Below are positions 1 to 8,120 of a stretch of DNA of 49,167 nucleotides, piece after piece. The position numbers and the translations under genes are program-made. The stretch is taken from the NCBI GenBank assembly GCA_017437285.1, contig JAFSBM010000106.1:1-49167 (forward strand), given 5' to 3'. Position 1 is the first letter of the stretch; each line of letters starts with the position of its first letter. The notes beneath the pieces were generated by a model, which worked only from the letters and a program-made list of their open reading frames with translations, did no database searches and was not told the origin of the DNA. This DNA is from Ruminococcus sp. GTDB taxonomy: Bacteria; Bacillota; Clostridia; Oscillospirales; Ruminococcaceae.

Positions 1-156
1 ACCCATTACAAATATTCTGCTTTCGGGAACCTGATATGGTAAATCAATATCACATTCACCGAGGGCTTTTTCATCAATGTAAGGTTCATCAAGAGCCGTG
101 CCATTGACGTAGACCGTTCCGTCCTCTGTAATGTCTACCCAGTCTGTTGTTGCAAC
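1..156 (-). pseudogene. lepB: Type I signal peptidase, 3' fragment cut at the phage junction
   Basis: Reading leftward from 156, the frame gives VATTDWVDITEDGTVYVNG, then LDEPYI and VPESRIFVMG, and runs off the window. The pattern of DGTVYVNG, DEPY and a VPE..FVMG box just before the expected GDNR motif is the second half of a Firmicutes type I signal peptidase, the membrane Ser/Lys protease that removes signal peptides. In this family the catalytic Lys lies in a KRV(I/V)A motif immediately before VAT, so the break falls at or beside the catalytic Lys codon. An in-frame TAA at 157-159 follows directly, in sequence unlike the family. The N-terminal half with the membrane anchor and Ser is not elsewhere in the window. 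Family assignment is good; inactivation is inferred. Confidence 0.7.
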
Positions 157-190
157 TTATACGATACAATGCGACTACAAAATGTTTTGT
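150..190. other. Left junction between host gene and element (attL candidate)
   Basis: Signal peptidase coding sequence stops matching at about 156 and is followed by AT-rich sequence with the dyad TACAAAA-TG-TTTTGTA at 177-192, symmetrical arms around a central dinucleotide as in serine-integrase half sites. A related sequence, ATGTGGCTACAAATTG, occurs in the same orientation at 47,937-47,952. The crossover point itself cannot be fixed without an empty site. Confidence 0.4.
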
Positions 191-196
191 AAATAA

Positions 197-244
197 CAAA
201 AAAATCCTGCCAAAGCAACGTATAAACGCAGCCTTGACAGGATT
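197..244 (-). terminator. Rho-independent terminator of the recombinase operon
   Basis: Arms 203-213 and 234-244 pair with one mismatch (AATCCTGCCAA against TTGACAGGATT). On the minus strand the hairpin is followed by a run of T. It lies 46 bp past the stop of the last recombinase. Confidence 0.7.
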
Positions 245-290
245 ATATATAGCCATTGATTCTCATTACTATAACAACATATAATTCAAT

Positions 291-1904
291 TTACAATGCA
301 ACTGAAATCTCACTTCCGTCACGAAAGATAAATAAAACATTTTCTTTACTATAAACTATTGCTTTTTCGAGCATAAAAGTCCACATCTGACTATCAAACT
401 CAGATATGAAATCGATTTCCTCAAACTTCGACCAAAAACGCCTTATTGTTTCTTTACGTACCGTCAAACTATTTATTTCCGTTAATATATCATTGTTAAG
501 CTTATTTAACGAGTCGTAACGATTGATAATTTCATTTCTTTTTTCTTTATAACTGCCAACTAAATTATCAGTCGAATTATTTAGTTCAACCAGTTTACTT
601 ATATCAAGTTCTAATTTCTCCATTTCAAATTTTATGGATTTCTGTCTTTCTTCCAATTTTTCTGTGGATAATTGAATATTAAGAATATCATTGTAATCTG
701 AAATTATTTCTTCACGTTTACGTACTAAGCTGTTTACAGCCTTTACAAATAAAGCTTTAATCTGTTCCTCAGTTACATATGGTGTACTACACTTAGTGTC
801 TTTAAATTTGTCATTGCATTGCCATACCACCTTACGATATTTATCATTTGAATGCCAAACTTTTGAGCCATAAATCCCACCACAATCACCACAAATTATT
901 TTTGATGAAAGAATACTTGTGCTACACTGTCGTTTTCCTTTTCCACCTTCCGCTAAAAGCCTTTGCACCTGGTCGAAAATCTCAGGTTCTATAATCGCTT
1001 CATGATTTTCCTTAACATAATACTGCTTCAATTCCCCCTTATTTTTCACCAACTTTTTTGTCAAAAAATCTGCGACATAATATTTTTGTAAAAGTGCGTC
1101 CCCTTTATATTTCTCATTTTTCAAGATACGCTGAACTGTATAATATTTCCATTGTGATTTACCAAAAGGCGTTGCGATTCCTTCTTCTGTCAATATTTTA
1201 GCAATTCTCGTTATATTATATCCTTGTAAGTACATACTAAATATTCTACGCACAATAACGGCCTGTTCTTCATCAATCTCAAGTCCGCCATCCGCACCTC
1301 TTTTATATCCTAAAAACTTTGAATACGAAACTGATACTTTCCCATCCTCCATACCTTTTCTTTTACCCCACCGAACATTCTCCGATATAGAACGACTTTC
1401 CTCTTGGGCAATGGAGCTCATAATAGTCAATAACAATTCACCTTTCGAATCCAACGTCCATATATTCTCTTTTTCAAAATAACACTCAACGCCATGTTCC
1501 TTCAAGGTTCGTATGGTTGTTAAGCTGTCAACAGTATTTCTTGCAAATCGACTAACTGATTTTGTTATTATAAGATCGATTTTTCCAGCAAGTGCATCAG
1601 TAATCATAGAATTAAAGGATTCTCTTTTAGCTATTCTCAGACCACTGACACCTTCATCTGCATAAACATTTACAAATTCCCAGCCAGCGTGTTCTTTTAT
1701 GTACTTTGTATAATAATTCACCTGCATTTCATAAGACGACTGCTGTTCATCATAATCAGTACTAACACGGGCATATGCAGCCACTTTTATTTTCTTAGCT
1801 ACACTTACGTTTGATGCGCAAAGCTCGTTATGAATGGCGGGTATTACCGTAACCTGCCTTCCTGTTTTGTTTTTACATTGCGTTGTATTTAGAATTGTTT
1901 CCAT
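291..1904 (-). CDS. Large serine recombinase (site-specific integrase)
   Basis: A 537-residue large serine recombinase. The N-terminal resolvase catalytic domain has YARVS near residues 44-48 (nucleophile Ser48) and SRFARN; a Recombinase domain follows (about 200-330), then a zinc beta-ribbon with CGDCGG and QCNDKFKDTKC Cys pairs (about 340-385), then a coiled-coil-rich tail. This is the full domain set of integrases that recombine attP with attB. It is the second gene of the minus-strand operon; its ATG at 1904 lies inside the end of the upstream recombinase (16-bp overlap), so the two are translationally coupled. It is the best candidate for the enzyme that integrated this element. Pairs of serine recombinases are known in Clostridia elements; the partner here is structurally different. 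Confidence 0.9.
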   Translation of the reverse strand: METILNTTQCKNKTGRQVTVIPAIHNELCASNVSVAKKIKVAAYARVSTDYDEQQSSYEMQVNYYTKYIKEHAGWEFVNVYADEGVSGLRIAKRESFNSMITDALAGKIDLIITKSVSRFARNTVDSLTTIRTLKEHGVECYFEKENIWTLDSKGELLLTIMSSIAQEESRSISENVRWGKRKGMEDGKVSVSYSKFLGYKRGADGGLEIDEEQAVIVRRIFSMYLQGYNITRIAKILTEEGIATPFGKSQWKYYTVQRILKNEKYKGDALLQKYYVADFLTKKLVKNKGELKQYYVKENHEAIIEPEIFDQVQRLLAEGGKGKRQCSTSILSSKIICGDCGGIYGSKVWHSNDKYRKVVWQCNDKFKDTKCSTPYVTEEQIKALFVKAVNSLVRKREEIISDYNDILNIQLSTEKLEERQKSIKFEMEKLELDISKLVELNNSTDNLVGSYKEKRNEIINRYDSLNKLNNDILTEINSLTVRKETIRRFWSKFEEIDFISEFDSQMWTFMLEKAIVYSKENVLFIFRDGSEISVAL

Positions 1905-3148
1905 TGCAGAACGCTCCTTCTTTCCCTTTCAATTAAAACCCTAGCATATGTTATATCCTCAAGAATCGCTTCATGACAAGCTTCTCCCACATCTGCTGTT
2001 TCAACAGTAACTGAATTTCCGTAAAAATCATTACGTACTATATTACCAATGCTATATCGGGTAAAATTATTTCCTCTTACTGTTCGTATTCCAAGTTCTG
2101 TAATTTTAACGGCAATTTCAGCAAAATTATACCCTTCAAGATACATTTTGAATATAAAGCGTATTATTTCAGCCTCTTCAGATATAATGAAATATCTGTT
2201 TAATTCGTAATTGTATTCATATCCGAAAATATGCCTGCAATATTTATTTTTTCGTTGTTTACGTATTTCTGAAGCTCTTTCAAAATCCTCACGCTTAATA
2301 ATAGCTTCATGACAATTATGATATATATATTTAGGGAATTCACCATTGTTCACTTTTTTTACCTTTGTTAAATAACTTTCGACATATTTTTTCTGCCACA
2401 TTATATCACCGGTATAAATTTCATTACTGATAATTCTTCCGATAGTACCCTTATCAAAATTACAACCATTGGTAGTTGTAAAACCCCTTTTGTTTAAATC
2501 GGCAGCTATTTGATGAAACGATTTTCCTTCTAAAAACATACCATATATTTCACGCACTACAGCAGCTTCATCGGGAATTATAATATATTGTTTTAGTTCA
2601 TCATCATAACGATATCCATACACATGCTTATTCCATGATACAGCTTCTCCGCTGGCATATTGTTTTCGCATACCCCATTTAACATTTTCAGAAATTGAAC
2701 GACTTTCTTCTTGAGCAAAAGACGCAAGAATCGTCAGTATCAGTTCCCCCTCTTTACTGAATGTGCTTATGCGTTCCCTTTCAAAACGAACTTCTACACC
2801 AAGATATTTCAAATACCTAATAGCTTCTAATAAATCCACAGTATTCCGTGCAAATCTAGATATACTTTTACAGAGAATGATGTCTATTTGTCCTTTTTCA
2901 CATTTTTTAATTAATTCCAAAAAAGCTTCTCTTTTTTCGACTTTTGTCCCAGAAATTCCACGGTCAGCAAATACTCCTGCTAACTCCCAATCTGAATTAT
3001 TTTGAATCAGTCTGCGGTAATATGTAATCTGAGCATCCAAAGAATGCAACATTGGATCAGAGTCTACAGAAACTCTAGCATAGGCAGCAACACGTTTAAG
3101 TCTACCTAATTTCATATCATTTGGTAATAATGTTATAATCTCCTTCAT
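1889..3148 (-). CDS. Serine recombinase with duplicated Recombinase domain and no zinc ribbon
   Basis: A 419-residue serine recombinase, first of the tandem pair. The catalytic domain is intact in the visible motifs (YARVS with Ser27; SRFARNTVD; QEESRSISENVKWG). The C-terminal half is unusual: residues about 176-250 (YGYRYDDELKQYIIIPDEA...) and about 308-380 (FGYEYNYELNRYFIISEEA...) are two copies of the same Recombinase-domain segment, while the Cys-rich zinc ribbon and coiled coil of integrases are missing and the protein ends soon after. The ATG at 3148 follows AAGGAG. It may be a partner or directionality subunit for the larger recombinase, or a separate invertase; which one cannot be told from sequence. 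Confidence 0.85.
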   Translation of the reverse strand: MKEIITLLPNDMKLGRLKRVAAYARVSVDSDPMLHSLDAQITYYRRLIQNNSDWELAGVFADRGISGTKVEKREAFLELIKKCEKGQIDIILCKSISRFARNTVDLLEAIRYLKYLGVEVRFERERISTFSKEGELILTILASFAQEESRSISENVKWGMRKQYASGEAVSWNKHVYGYRYDDELKQYIIIPDEAAVVREIYGMFLEGKSFHQIAADLNKRGFTTTNGCNFDKGTIGRIISNEIYTGDIMWQKKYVESYLTKVKKVNNGEFPKYIYHNCHEAIIKREDFERASEIRKQRKNKYCRHIFGYEYNYELNRYFIISEEAEIIRFIFKMYLEGYNFAEIAVKITELGIRTVRGNNFTRYSIGNIVRNDFYGNSVTVETADVGEACHEAILEDITYARVLIERERRSVLQWKQF

Positions 3149-3181
3149 ACGTCACTCCTTTTTAAAATTAATACCAACGCC

Positions 3182-3214
3182 TTAATTCATGTTCACTTTA
3201 ATTTCAGTTGTCAT
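3182..3214 (-). CDS. Ten-codon leader ORF upstream of the recombinases
   Basis: Reads MTTEIKVNMN and stop, behind an excellent AGGAGGG ribosome site, 34 bp before the first recombinase. The wording resembles the first residues of some serine recombinases of this class, so it may be a relic of a former start, or a leader peptide that couples translation. The strong ribosome site is seen; a function is not. Confidence 0.35.
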   Translation of the reverse strand: MTTEIKVNMN

Positions 3215-3280
3215 TAAAGTCCCTCCTACATAAAATTTCAGCTATACCATTCTTATTAAACCGCATATCTGATTACACCT

Positions 3281-3309
3281 ATATTACCGCTAAAACTGCT
3301 ATTTATCAA
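3281..3309 (-). promoter_or_regulatory. Promoter of the recombinase operon, cargo-type
   Basis: On the minus strand: TTGATA (3304-3309), 17-bp spacer, TAATAT (3281-3286), preceded by GCGG. The GCGGTAATAT core is shared with the promoters of the cargo cassettes at 22.7-27.9 kb, but the second palindrome arm (TACCG) is replaced. It overlaps the end of the upstream SHOCT-like gene. Confidence 0.6.
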
Positions 3310-3494
3310 GCATTTTCGGATATAAAGATTGACAAAGAAGGAGCGTATCTCTGTTGCAATATTGTATCAATTTCGTCATATTCTTCTTGATTAATTAAGC
3401 CACATTCCAGCAATTTTTTTGAAATAATCAAATTAATATTATAATCCATTTCACGATTCATAAGTTTTGCATTTTCCAGAGGCGATTCAAACAT
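3306..3494 (-). CDS. Small SHOCT-like protein
   Basis: A 62-residue protein starting at the ATG at 3494 (GAAGGGAAG ribosome site just upstream; a longer frame from 3593 would run through a terminator). It contains REMDYNINLIISKKLLECGLI followed by NQEEYDEIDTILQQRYAP, which fits the short SHOCT-type helical module (a helix, then a 'gLIteeEyd..k..l' motif). Such small genes are often found beside serine recombinases in Firmicutes mobile elements. The role is unknown; an accessory or oligomerising part in recombination is possible. It is read toward the recombinase operon. Confidence 0.65.
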   Translation of the reverse strand: MFESPLENAKLMNREMDYNINLIISKKLLECGLINQEEYDEIDTILQQRYAPSLSIFISENA

Positions 3495-3538
3495 AATTAT
3501 CTTCCCTTCATATTTATAATTTATAAAAGGCGAAAAAA

Positions 3539-3570
3539 TATTAGCGTTGTACATATGCACAACGCTAATA
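3539..3570 (-). terminator. Terminator of the late (lysis) operon
   Basis: Perfect 12-bp arms TATTAGCGTTGT / ACAACGCTAATA (3539-3550, 3559-3570) with an 8-nt loop. On the minus strand it is followed by a T-rich run. It lies 10 bp after the endolysin stop and so ends the late transcript; the symmetric flanks may make it bidirectional. Confidence 0.8.
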
Positions 3571-3579
3571 TTTTCAAAT

Positions 3580-4539
3580 TTACTTTTTATCAATCCAACC
3601 AGTCACATAGCGACCAATGGGTGTATTACCGCAGTTTTTAGGACTATTCGTGATACGCAGTCTGCCATTCACAACCTTGCCGTCATACAGATAAAACGTA
3701 CCGCTTTTCTTGATACCTGTTTTTGCCGTGCTGGATGCGTAGAGCGTTGTGTCCTTGAGTATTACGGCAGTACCCTTGGTGTAGGATTTGCCATTACTGT
3801 GAACAACATCACCGTCATTGTCAAATACGGAATATCCATTCGCACAGGACTTTTTTGCATTGTCAAGATTACGGAAGGCGCCTGTCTGCGACTTCGCATC
3901 CTCCCAAGACTTACGCACACGGTACAACTCATCATCCGCAAGATATACCTGCACCTTCGCCTTGAATTCCGCCCAGTGCGGCAGAATATACAGCGGACAC
4001 ATCTTATAATTATTTCTCATGGTATTCAGTTCATCCACCGTACCCGTTCTGCCGTCCTTGACGTTCAGCCAGTGGGTATGGGTAAAAAGGCACTCAATAC
4101 CAAGACCATACTGCCTAAGCAGATATGCCGCCAATCGTGCCGCATTATCCTCGGATTTTCTGTCGTCCTCGTTATAAGCAGCACTCATAATGCACTCAAT
4201 TGCGATAGTCTTGCGGTTGCCGTCACCATCACCGTCAGCGGCGTGCCAGCCCGAGAGGTCAAGGGGCAGATTCTGCCAAGCGCAAGTTTCATCCACATAA
4301 TAATGCACACGGACATCATTCATATTGCCGTTGACGGTGGCTCTGGTGTACTGTTCCGCAGGTGTTGTGCCCTTTGCAGTTGTAATATCACTGGTGTTGT
4401 GGATCGTTACACCAATAATTTTGCCCTCCATTGATTCGGAGGGCATCGGGATGTTATTGGGATTGTGGTTTGTGAGAAGATACTCATTGACGGTTACACC
4501 GTTCATTGTTGTTGTCTTATCAGCCTTCAGAATTGCCAT
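3580..4539 (-). CDS. Endolysin, N-acetylmuramoyl-L-alanine amidase (Amidase_2)
   Basis: A 319-residue endolysin from the ATG at 4539, which is 9 nt after GGAGG (an in-frame ATG at 4548 is too close). The N-terminal amidase_2/PGRP-type domain has the zinc ligand motif TIHNT (His47), a second His in THTHW (154/156) and the C-P pair at 181-182 near MCPLYIL. Residues about 205-245 (YRVRKSWEDAKSQTGAFRN...) resemble a SPOR-like repeat, followed by an SH3-like wall-binding tail ending GRYVTGWIDKK. It cleaves the bond between muramic acid and L-alanine at host lysis. It overlaps the holin by 20 bp, forming a lysis cassette that ends the late operon. No signal peptide is visible, in line with holin-dependent release. 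Confidence 0.92.
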   Translation of the reverse strand: MAILKADKTTTMNGVTVNEYLLTNHNPNNIPMPSESMEGKIIGVTIHNTSDITTAKGTTPAEQYTRATVNGNMNDVRVHYYVDETCAWQNLPLDLSGWHAADGDGDGNRKTIAIECIMSAAYNEDDRKSEDNAARLAAYLLRQYGLGIECLFTHTHWLNVKDGRTGTVDELNTMRNNYKMCPLYILPHWAEFKAKVQVYLADDELYRVRKSWEDAKSQTGAFRNLDNAKKSCANGYSVFDNDGDVVHSNGKSYTKGTAVILKDTTLYASSTAKTGIKKSGTFYLYDGKVVNGRLRITNSPKNCGNTPIGRYVTGWIDKK

Positions 4540-4957
4540 TGTTTTCATCCTCCATTTCTTCGCTTCTCTTATGAAGCTGTTTCAATACGGTTTGCAGCTG
4601 TTTCGGAATCGGCAAGCCAAGATGTGCGGCATTTTCCAAAAGAGAAACACCCTCATTTGACAGGTAGAAAAAGATAACAGCTGTTCTTAAAATACTGCCA
4701 CCACCGATGACGTACACATCGAGAATATGTGCAATGCCGACCAGAATAAAAATAAGCACCTTCTTAAAGATGCCCTTGAATCCAACCTCGCTGGATAATT
4801 TTTTGTCGATAACGGCGCACATCACTCCCGTGACATAATCGGCGACGACAAACACAATTAATGCAATCATCAAGTTGTCACATCCTCCGAGAAAGTAGCC
4901 CAGCCAGCCTCCGATTGCCGAGAAGCAGACCCTTGTCATTGTCCAGAATTCTTTCAT
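4520..4957 (-). CDS. Phage holin (toxin secretion/phage lysis family)
   Basis: A 145-residue membrane protein. Hydrophobic stretches lie near residues 10-25 (IGGWLGYFLGG), 30-50 (MIALIVFVVADYVTGVMCAV) and 65-95 (KVLIFILVGIAHILDVYVIG, then VIFFYLSNEG), followed by a charged C-terminal tail (KRSEEMEDENN). The VADYVTGV motif and EG.SLLENA segment are those of the Phage_holin_4 family. It would oligomerise in the membrane and release the downstream amidase. It sits directly upstream of the endolysin with overlapping frames and has a good AAGGAGG site. Confidence 0.9.
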   Translation of the reverse strand: MKEFWTMTRVCFSAIGGWLGYFLGGCDNLMIALIVFVVADYVTGVMCAVIDKKLSSEVGFKGIFKKVLIFILVGIAHILDVYVIGGGSILRTAVIFFYLSNEGVSLLENAAHLGLPIPKQLQTVLKQLHKRSEEMEDENNGNSEG

Positions 4958-5016
4958 GAAAAATCCTCCTTTCGCTTATGATATATATATGAAAACTGCC
5001 GCAGCAGTCGTTTACA

Positions 5017-5670
5017 TTAATTCATAACCTCCACCTTTTTAATCAGCGGATGCGTGTTATTCGACCTGCCCAGCCAACAAATATAATACTGCCCCGGCGG
5101 TACAGCGTCACAAAGTCCAAGGGATGTAATGAAAGTATCGCATTGCAGCCAGTAAAACGGCACATCCACATAATTTTTATTGGCAAGAGAGGTGTATACA
5201 TAATTCTGCACCGTGTCTGACGACTCCTTGCCTGCAACAGGGATAAGATACATACCGCCACGCTCCGTCACTCCCGACTGGTAGCACATGGCAATGACGG
5301 TCTGCTTGTCCACCGAAATCGGCATTTTACTGCCCGTGCAGACGAATCCGTCCCAGCCGAAATCCGCCTGACTGTAGTTGAGGATGTACCCGCCGCTTTC
5401 ATTGCAAAATAGCTTGTTATTGCGGATATATCCACTTAAATCCTGTATGCCATTCTGAAAAATGGTATAGATTGTATCGGCATATTTTTCGGGAACTTCC
5501 TCTGCAACGAAAATAGGCTGACGCTTCGGCAGACCTCCCGAAATCTCCAATACCTTTGGAATCAGAGTATTCAGCGTTTCCGATGAATCAGCAGAAACTC
5601 CCTTGATACGCAGATTTTCAGCCAACTGCTCTTTCTGATTCAGCAGTTCTTCAAGATATTTTGCAATCAT
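5017..5670 (-). CDS. Tail-fibre-associated protein of unknown fold
   Basis: A 217-residue protein between the BppU-like gene and the holin, overlapping the former by 4 bp (ATGA). The N terminus (MIAKYLEELLNQKEQLAENL, then IKGVSADSSETLNTLIPKV) is a short helical segment common at the start of Firmicutes phage tail-tip proteins. The rest is rich in aromatic and beta-type residues and has no motif I recognise. Position suggests a distal tail or receptor-binding accessory protein. This is inference from synteny. Confidence 0.55.
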   Translation of the reverse strand: MIAKYLEELLNQKEQLAENLRIKGVSADSSETLNTLIPKVLEISGGLPKRQPIFVAEEVPEKYADTIYTIFQNGIQDLSGYIRNNKLFCNESGGYILNYSQADFGWDGFVCTGSKMPISVDKQTVIAMCYQSGVTERGGMYLIPVAGKESSDTVQNYVYTSLANKNYVDVPFYWLQCDTFITSLGLCDAVPPGQYYICWLGRSNNTHPLIKKVEVMN

Positions 5671-6752
5671 TCGCTCACCTCCACGACCTTTGCAAGAATT
5701 GTTTCAACTCCCGATAACAGCGAAATACAGCGATTCCACTCGGCCACGGAGTCGGCGGTAATAGAATTCAGCACGGACAAATTCTGATGTTTATGCAGAT
5801 TTCCCTGTACTTCAATTTTGAAGTCACGAATCTGCTCTTCCGCATTGTCCCATTGTTCCATTTTTTCCGATGTAATGCTATCAAGAACAGAAGAATTATG
5901 ATGTGTATGAGATTTCTCTGCCAATTCATCAATCTGCTCCTGCTGTGCGGAAATATCGTTTTTCAAGGTGTTTTGCAGGTAAATGAGAGCTGTATTCGTA
6001 GCGAATTTTGATTCGTCAATCGGATCACCGCTTTCGCCCTTTAAGGATTCAAGCCATTCGGATTCCGTGCCTTTGAAACCATACTGAACGGCAATTTCGT
6101 ATGCCGACAAGCCATTTGCACCATCTTTGCCATTTGTGCCGTCTTTTCCGTCAGTACCATTTATGCCGTCCACACCATTTTTACCGTCAATACCGTCTTT
6201 ACCATTGACACCGTCCTTACCATCTGCCCCCTTGAGAGAAACAAGCCACTCCGCAAGCGTACCGATAAAACCACTCTGCACAGCAAGCTCGTATGCGGAT
6301 AACCCGTTTTCACCGTCTTTACCGTCAACACCATCTTTGCCATTACTACCCGTTTCCAATTCCGCAATCATCTCCTTGAATTTTTCAATGAGCTGTGCGT
6401 ACAAATCGGGAGTGGGCGTGGATTCCTCCGCACAAAAACCCGATGGTCTGATGTGAAGCGTCAAAGGAACGGTGGTCGCACGAACGGTCGTGTCGGAATC
6501 ACTGTCGTAACCTACGATTGTCATTCTCACAGCCCCTGCATGAAGCTCCGATGGCAGCAAACAGGACAGCCCGTCCACACCAAGCACACGATAGAAATTT
6601 TCATCATCCTGCGTGAACTGGATTACCTTGTGCAGTGGCTTCCACGAATGGTCAAAGGCAAATTTCAACGTAACAAAGGCAATCTGTCCGCTTGCGATAA
6701 CCTCACGCTCCACAGTTTCCAGTCGCTGTCCCTTTACGAGAAATTTCATCAT
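5667..6752 (-). CDS. BppU-like baseplate protein with collagen-like repeats
   Basis: About 361 residues from ATGATG at 6752/6749, overlapping the end of the upstream tail gene. The N-terminal ~110 residues (VKGQRLETVEREVIASGQ, QFTQDDENFYRVLGVDG) match the BppU N-terminal domain of Firmicutes baseplates. The middle has Gly-X-Y collagen-like runs (GKDGVDGKDGENG and similar) that alternate with two copies of GLSAYE(L/I)AVQ.GF.GT..EWL.SLKG. The C-terminal third is helical, with two TH/LHKHHQN-type LNSIT repeats. It likely forms a trimeric shaft joining the tail tip to the host-binding protein. The collagen-like DNA is repetitive and prone to length change. Confidence 0.8.
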   Translation of the reverse strand: MMKFLVKGQRLETVEREVIASGQIAFVTLKFAFDHSWKPLHKVIQFTQDDENFYRVLGVDGLSCLLPSELHAGAVRMTIVGYDSDSDTTVRATTVPLTLHIRPSGFCAEESTPTPDLYAQLIEKFKEMIAELETGSNGKDGVDGKDGENGLSAYELAVQSGFIGTLAEWLVSLKGADGKDGVNGKDGIDGKNGVDGINGTDGKDGTNGKDGANGLSAYEIAVQYGFKGTESEWLESLKGESGDPIDESKFATNTALIYLQNTLKNDISAQQEQIDELAEKSHTHHNSSVLDSITSEKMEQWDNAEEQIRDFKIEVQGNLHKHQNLSVLNSITADSVAEWNRCISLLSGVETILAKVVEVSE

Positions 6753-8116
6753 TCCGCTACCTCCCTCCATTCATTATCGACATATTCCATGTATCCATCG
6801 GTGCATTGAATTTTCGTAAGTCCCGACTGTGCCACGTCCATAACTCTCTTACCGTCCCAATTAGGACTTTTTTCAATCTTCTGCCAATCTGCAAGCGTTC
6901 CGTCGTAGGTGATTGTTTTCAGCGCAGAGCAGTAATTGAACGCATTGGAGCAGATTTTCTTCAGCTTTTTGCCAATTGTAAAGCTTGAAAGCCTGATACA
7001 GCTGACGAACATATATTCGCCAATCACCGTGCCGTTCACCGTCACGGATTTCAGGTTGGAACAATCACGGCAGACGTATTGACCGATTTCGGTAACGGAT
7101 TCGGGAATCGTGAGGCTTTCAATGGCAGTTCCCCAGAATGCACTATCCGCAATGCTCGATACCTTTGACGGAATTGTAATTTCCGTCAAGCCATAAACTG
7201 TGTCAACATAGCCGTCACCCTGCATAAATGTCGCACGACCGATACTTGTAAGCGTCGTTGGGAGCGTAATATATTTCATATTCTGACAGTTCCCGAAGAC
7301 GTATTCGCCAATAGATGTGATACCCTCATCAACTACAACAGTCTGAATATCATCATTATTGCGAAGCGGTGAAATATTGCTGTCGGTATCATAATTATAC
7401 ATTTCACCCGTACCACGCACGAGAACATTGCCGTTTGAGTAGAGAACATAATAAATATCCTGACCGAGAGAACCTGTTGCAATAATGTCGCCTGTGAGGT
7501 CGTCAACCTTTAATTGCAGCATATCCACGGTAGTTTGCAGAGTATCAATTTTCTCCGTCATATCGCCAAATTGATGTGACAGAAACGTCATGACCACAAG
7601 CATTTCCGAAACCCTGCACTTCCCAAGCACGCATTTTACATAACCGCACTTTTTTTCATCAGCACGATAATCATAAATTTTTGTGATATTTTTCGCACCA
7701 CCTGCAAGATAAACCGCCGCAATGGTGAGATGTGTTTTGGTTGCGGTATTGGCAAAAGTCGGCACTTCGGGAGTTGTTGCCGCCGTTCCCGATTTCACCT
7801 CAAGCTTGCAGGCTCTCACCCCCTCGGAAGTGTCACAACTGATACCGATAATAACATAGCGTGAGAGCGACTCATCCACATATTTTGAAAGGTCAAGAGT
7901 ATAATCGGCATCGCTCATAAAATAATGGCCGTTAATCCAAGCCTTGCCCGTGCCGATTACCACATTCGTACTTGTGCCTGCCGTCACAGAAAAGCAGTCG
8001 CCGTAGGTGTCAAAAATGCCGTTACAGATGATACTGGAGAGATAATTCGTGAAATCCTCCGCCGTGTAAACCCTGTCCATATTTTTTGCATTGAAAAATC
8101 CAAATGTAAATGCCAT
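6749..8116 (-). CDS. Tail protein with BspA-type leucine-rich repeats (receptor-binding candidate)
   Basis: A 455-residue protein. The N-terminal ~170 residues (FGFFNAKNMDRVYTAEDFT, later YRADEKKCGYVKCVLGK) are typical of Firmicutes phage tail proteins of the tail tip. A coiled-coil segment (residues about 185-210) leads to about six BspA-type (LRR_5) repeats, for example VVVDEGITSIGEYVFGNCQN and ITLPTTLTSIGRATF, ending with TYDGTLADWQKI. BspA-like repeats are usual on bacterial surface adhesins; here the module is on a virion protein, so host surface recognition is the likely role. It has a good AGGAGCG site and lies in the late operon. Confidence 0.8.
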   Translation of the reverse strand: MAFTFGFFNAKNMDRVYTAEDFTNYLSSIICNGIFDTYGDCFSVTAGTSTNVVIGTGKAWINGHYFMSDADYTLDLSKYVDESLSRYVIIGISCDTSEGVRACKLEVKSGTAATTPEVPTFANTATKTHLTIAAVYLAGGAKNITKIYDYRADEKKCGYVKCVLGKCRVSEMLVVMTFLSHQFGDMTEKIDTLQTTVDMLQLKVDDLTGDIIATGSLGQDIYYVLYSNGNVLVRGTGEMYNYDTDSNISPLRNNDDIQTVVVDEGITSIGEYVFGNCQNMKYITLPTTLTSIGRATFMQGDGYVDTVYGLTEITIPSKVSSIADSAFWGTAIESLTIPESVTEIGQYVCRDCSNLKSVTVNGTVIGEYMFVSCIRLSSFTIGKKLKKICSNAFNYCSALKTITYDGTLADWQKIEKSPNWDGKRVMDVAQSGLTKIQCTDGYMEYVDNEWREVAE

Positions 8117-8120
8117 AATA

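Noticed and set aside
3547-4434. Long plus-strand open frame opposite the endolysin
   Set aside because: It is antisense to a clear amidase, has no domain and no ribosome site. The same holds for long reverse frames at 19,420-20,280, 25,936-26,787, 11,667-12,461 and 41,360-41,989.
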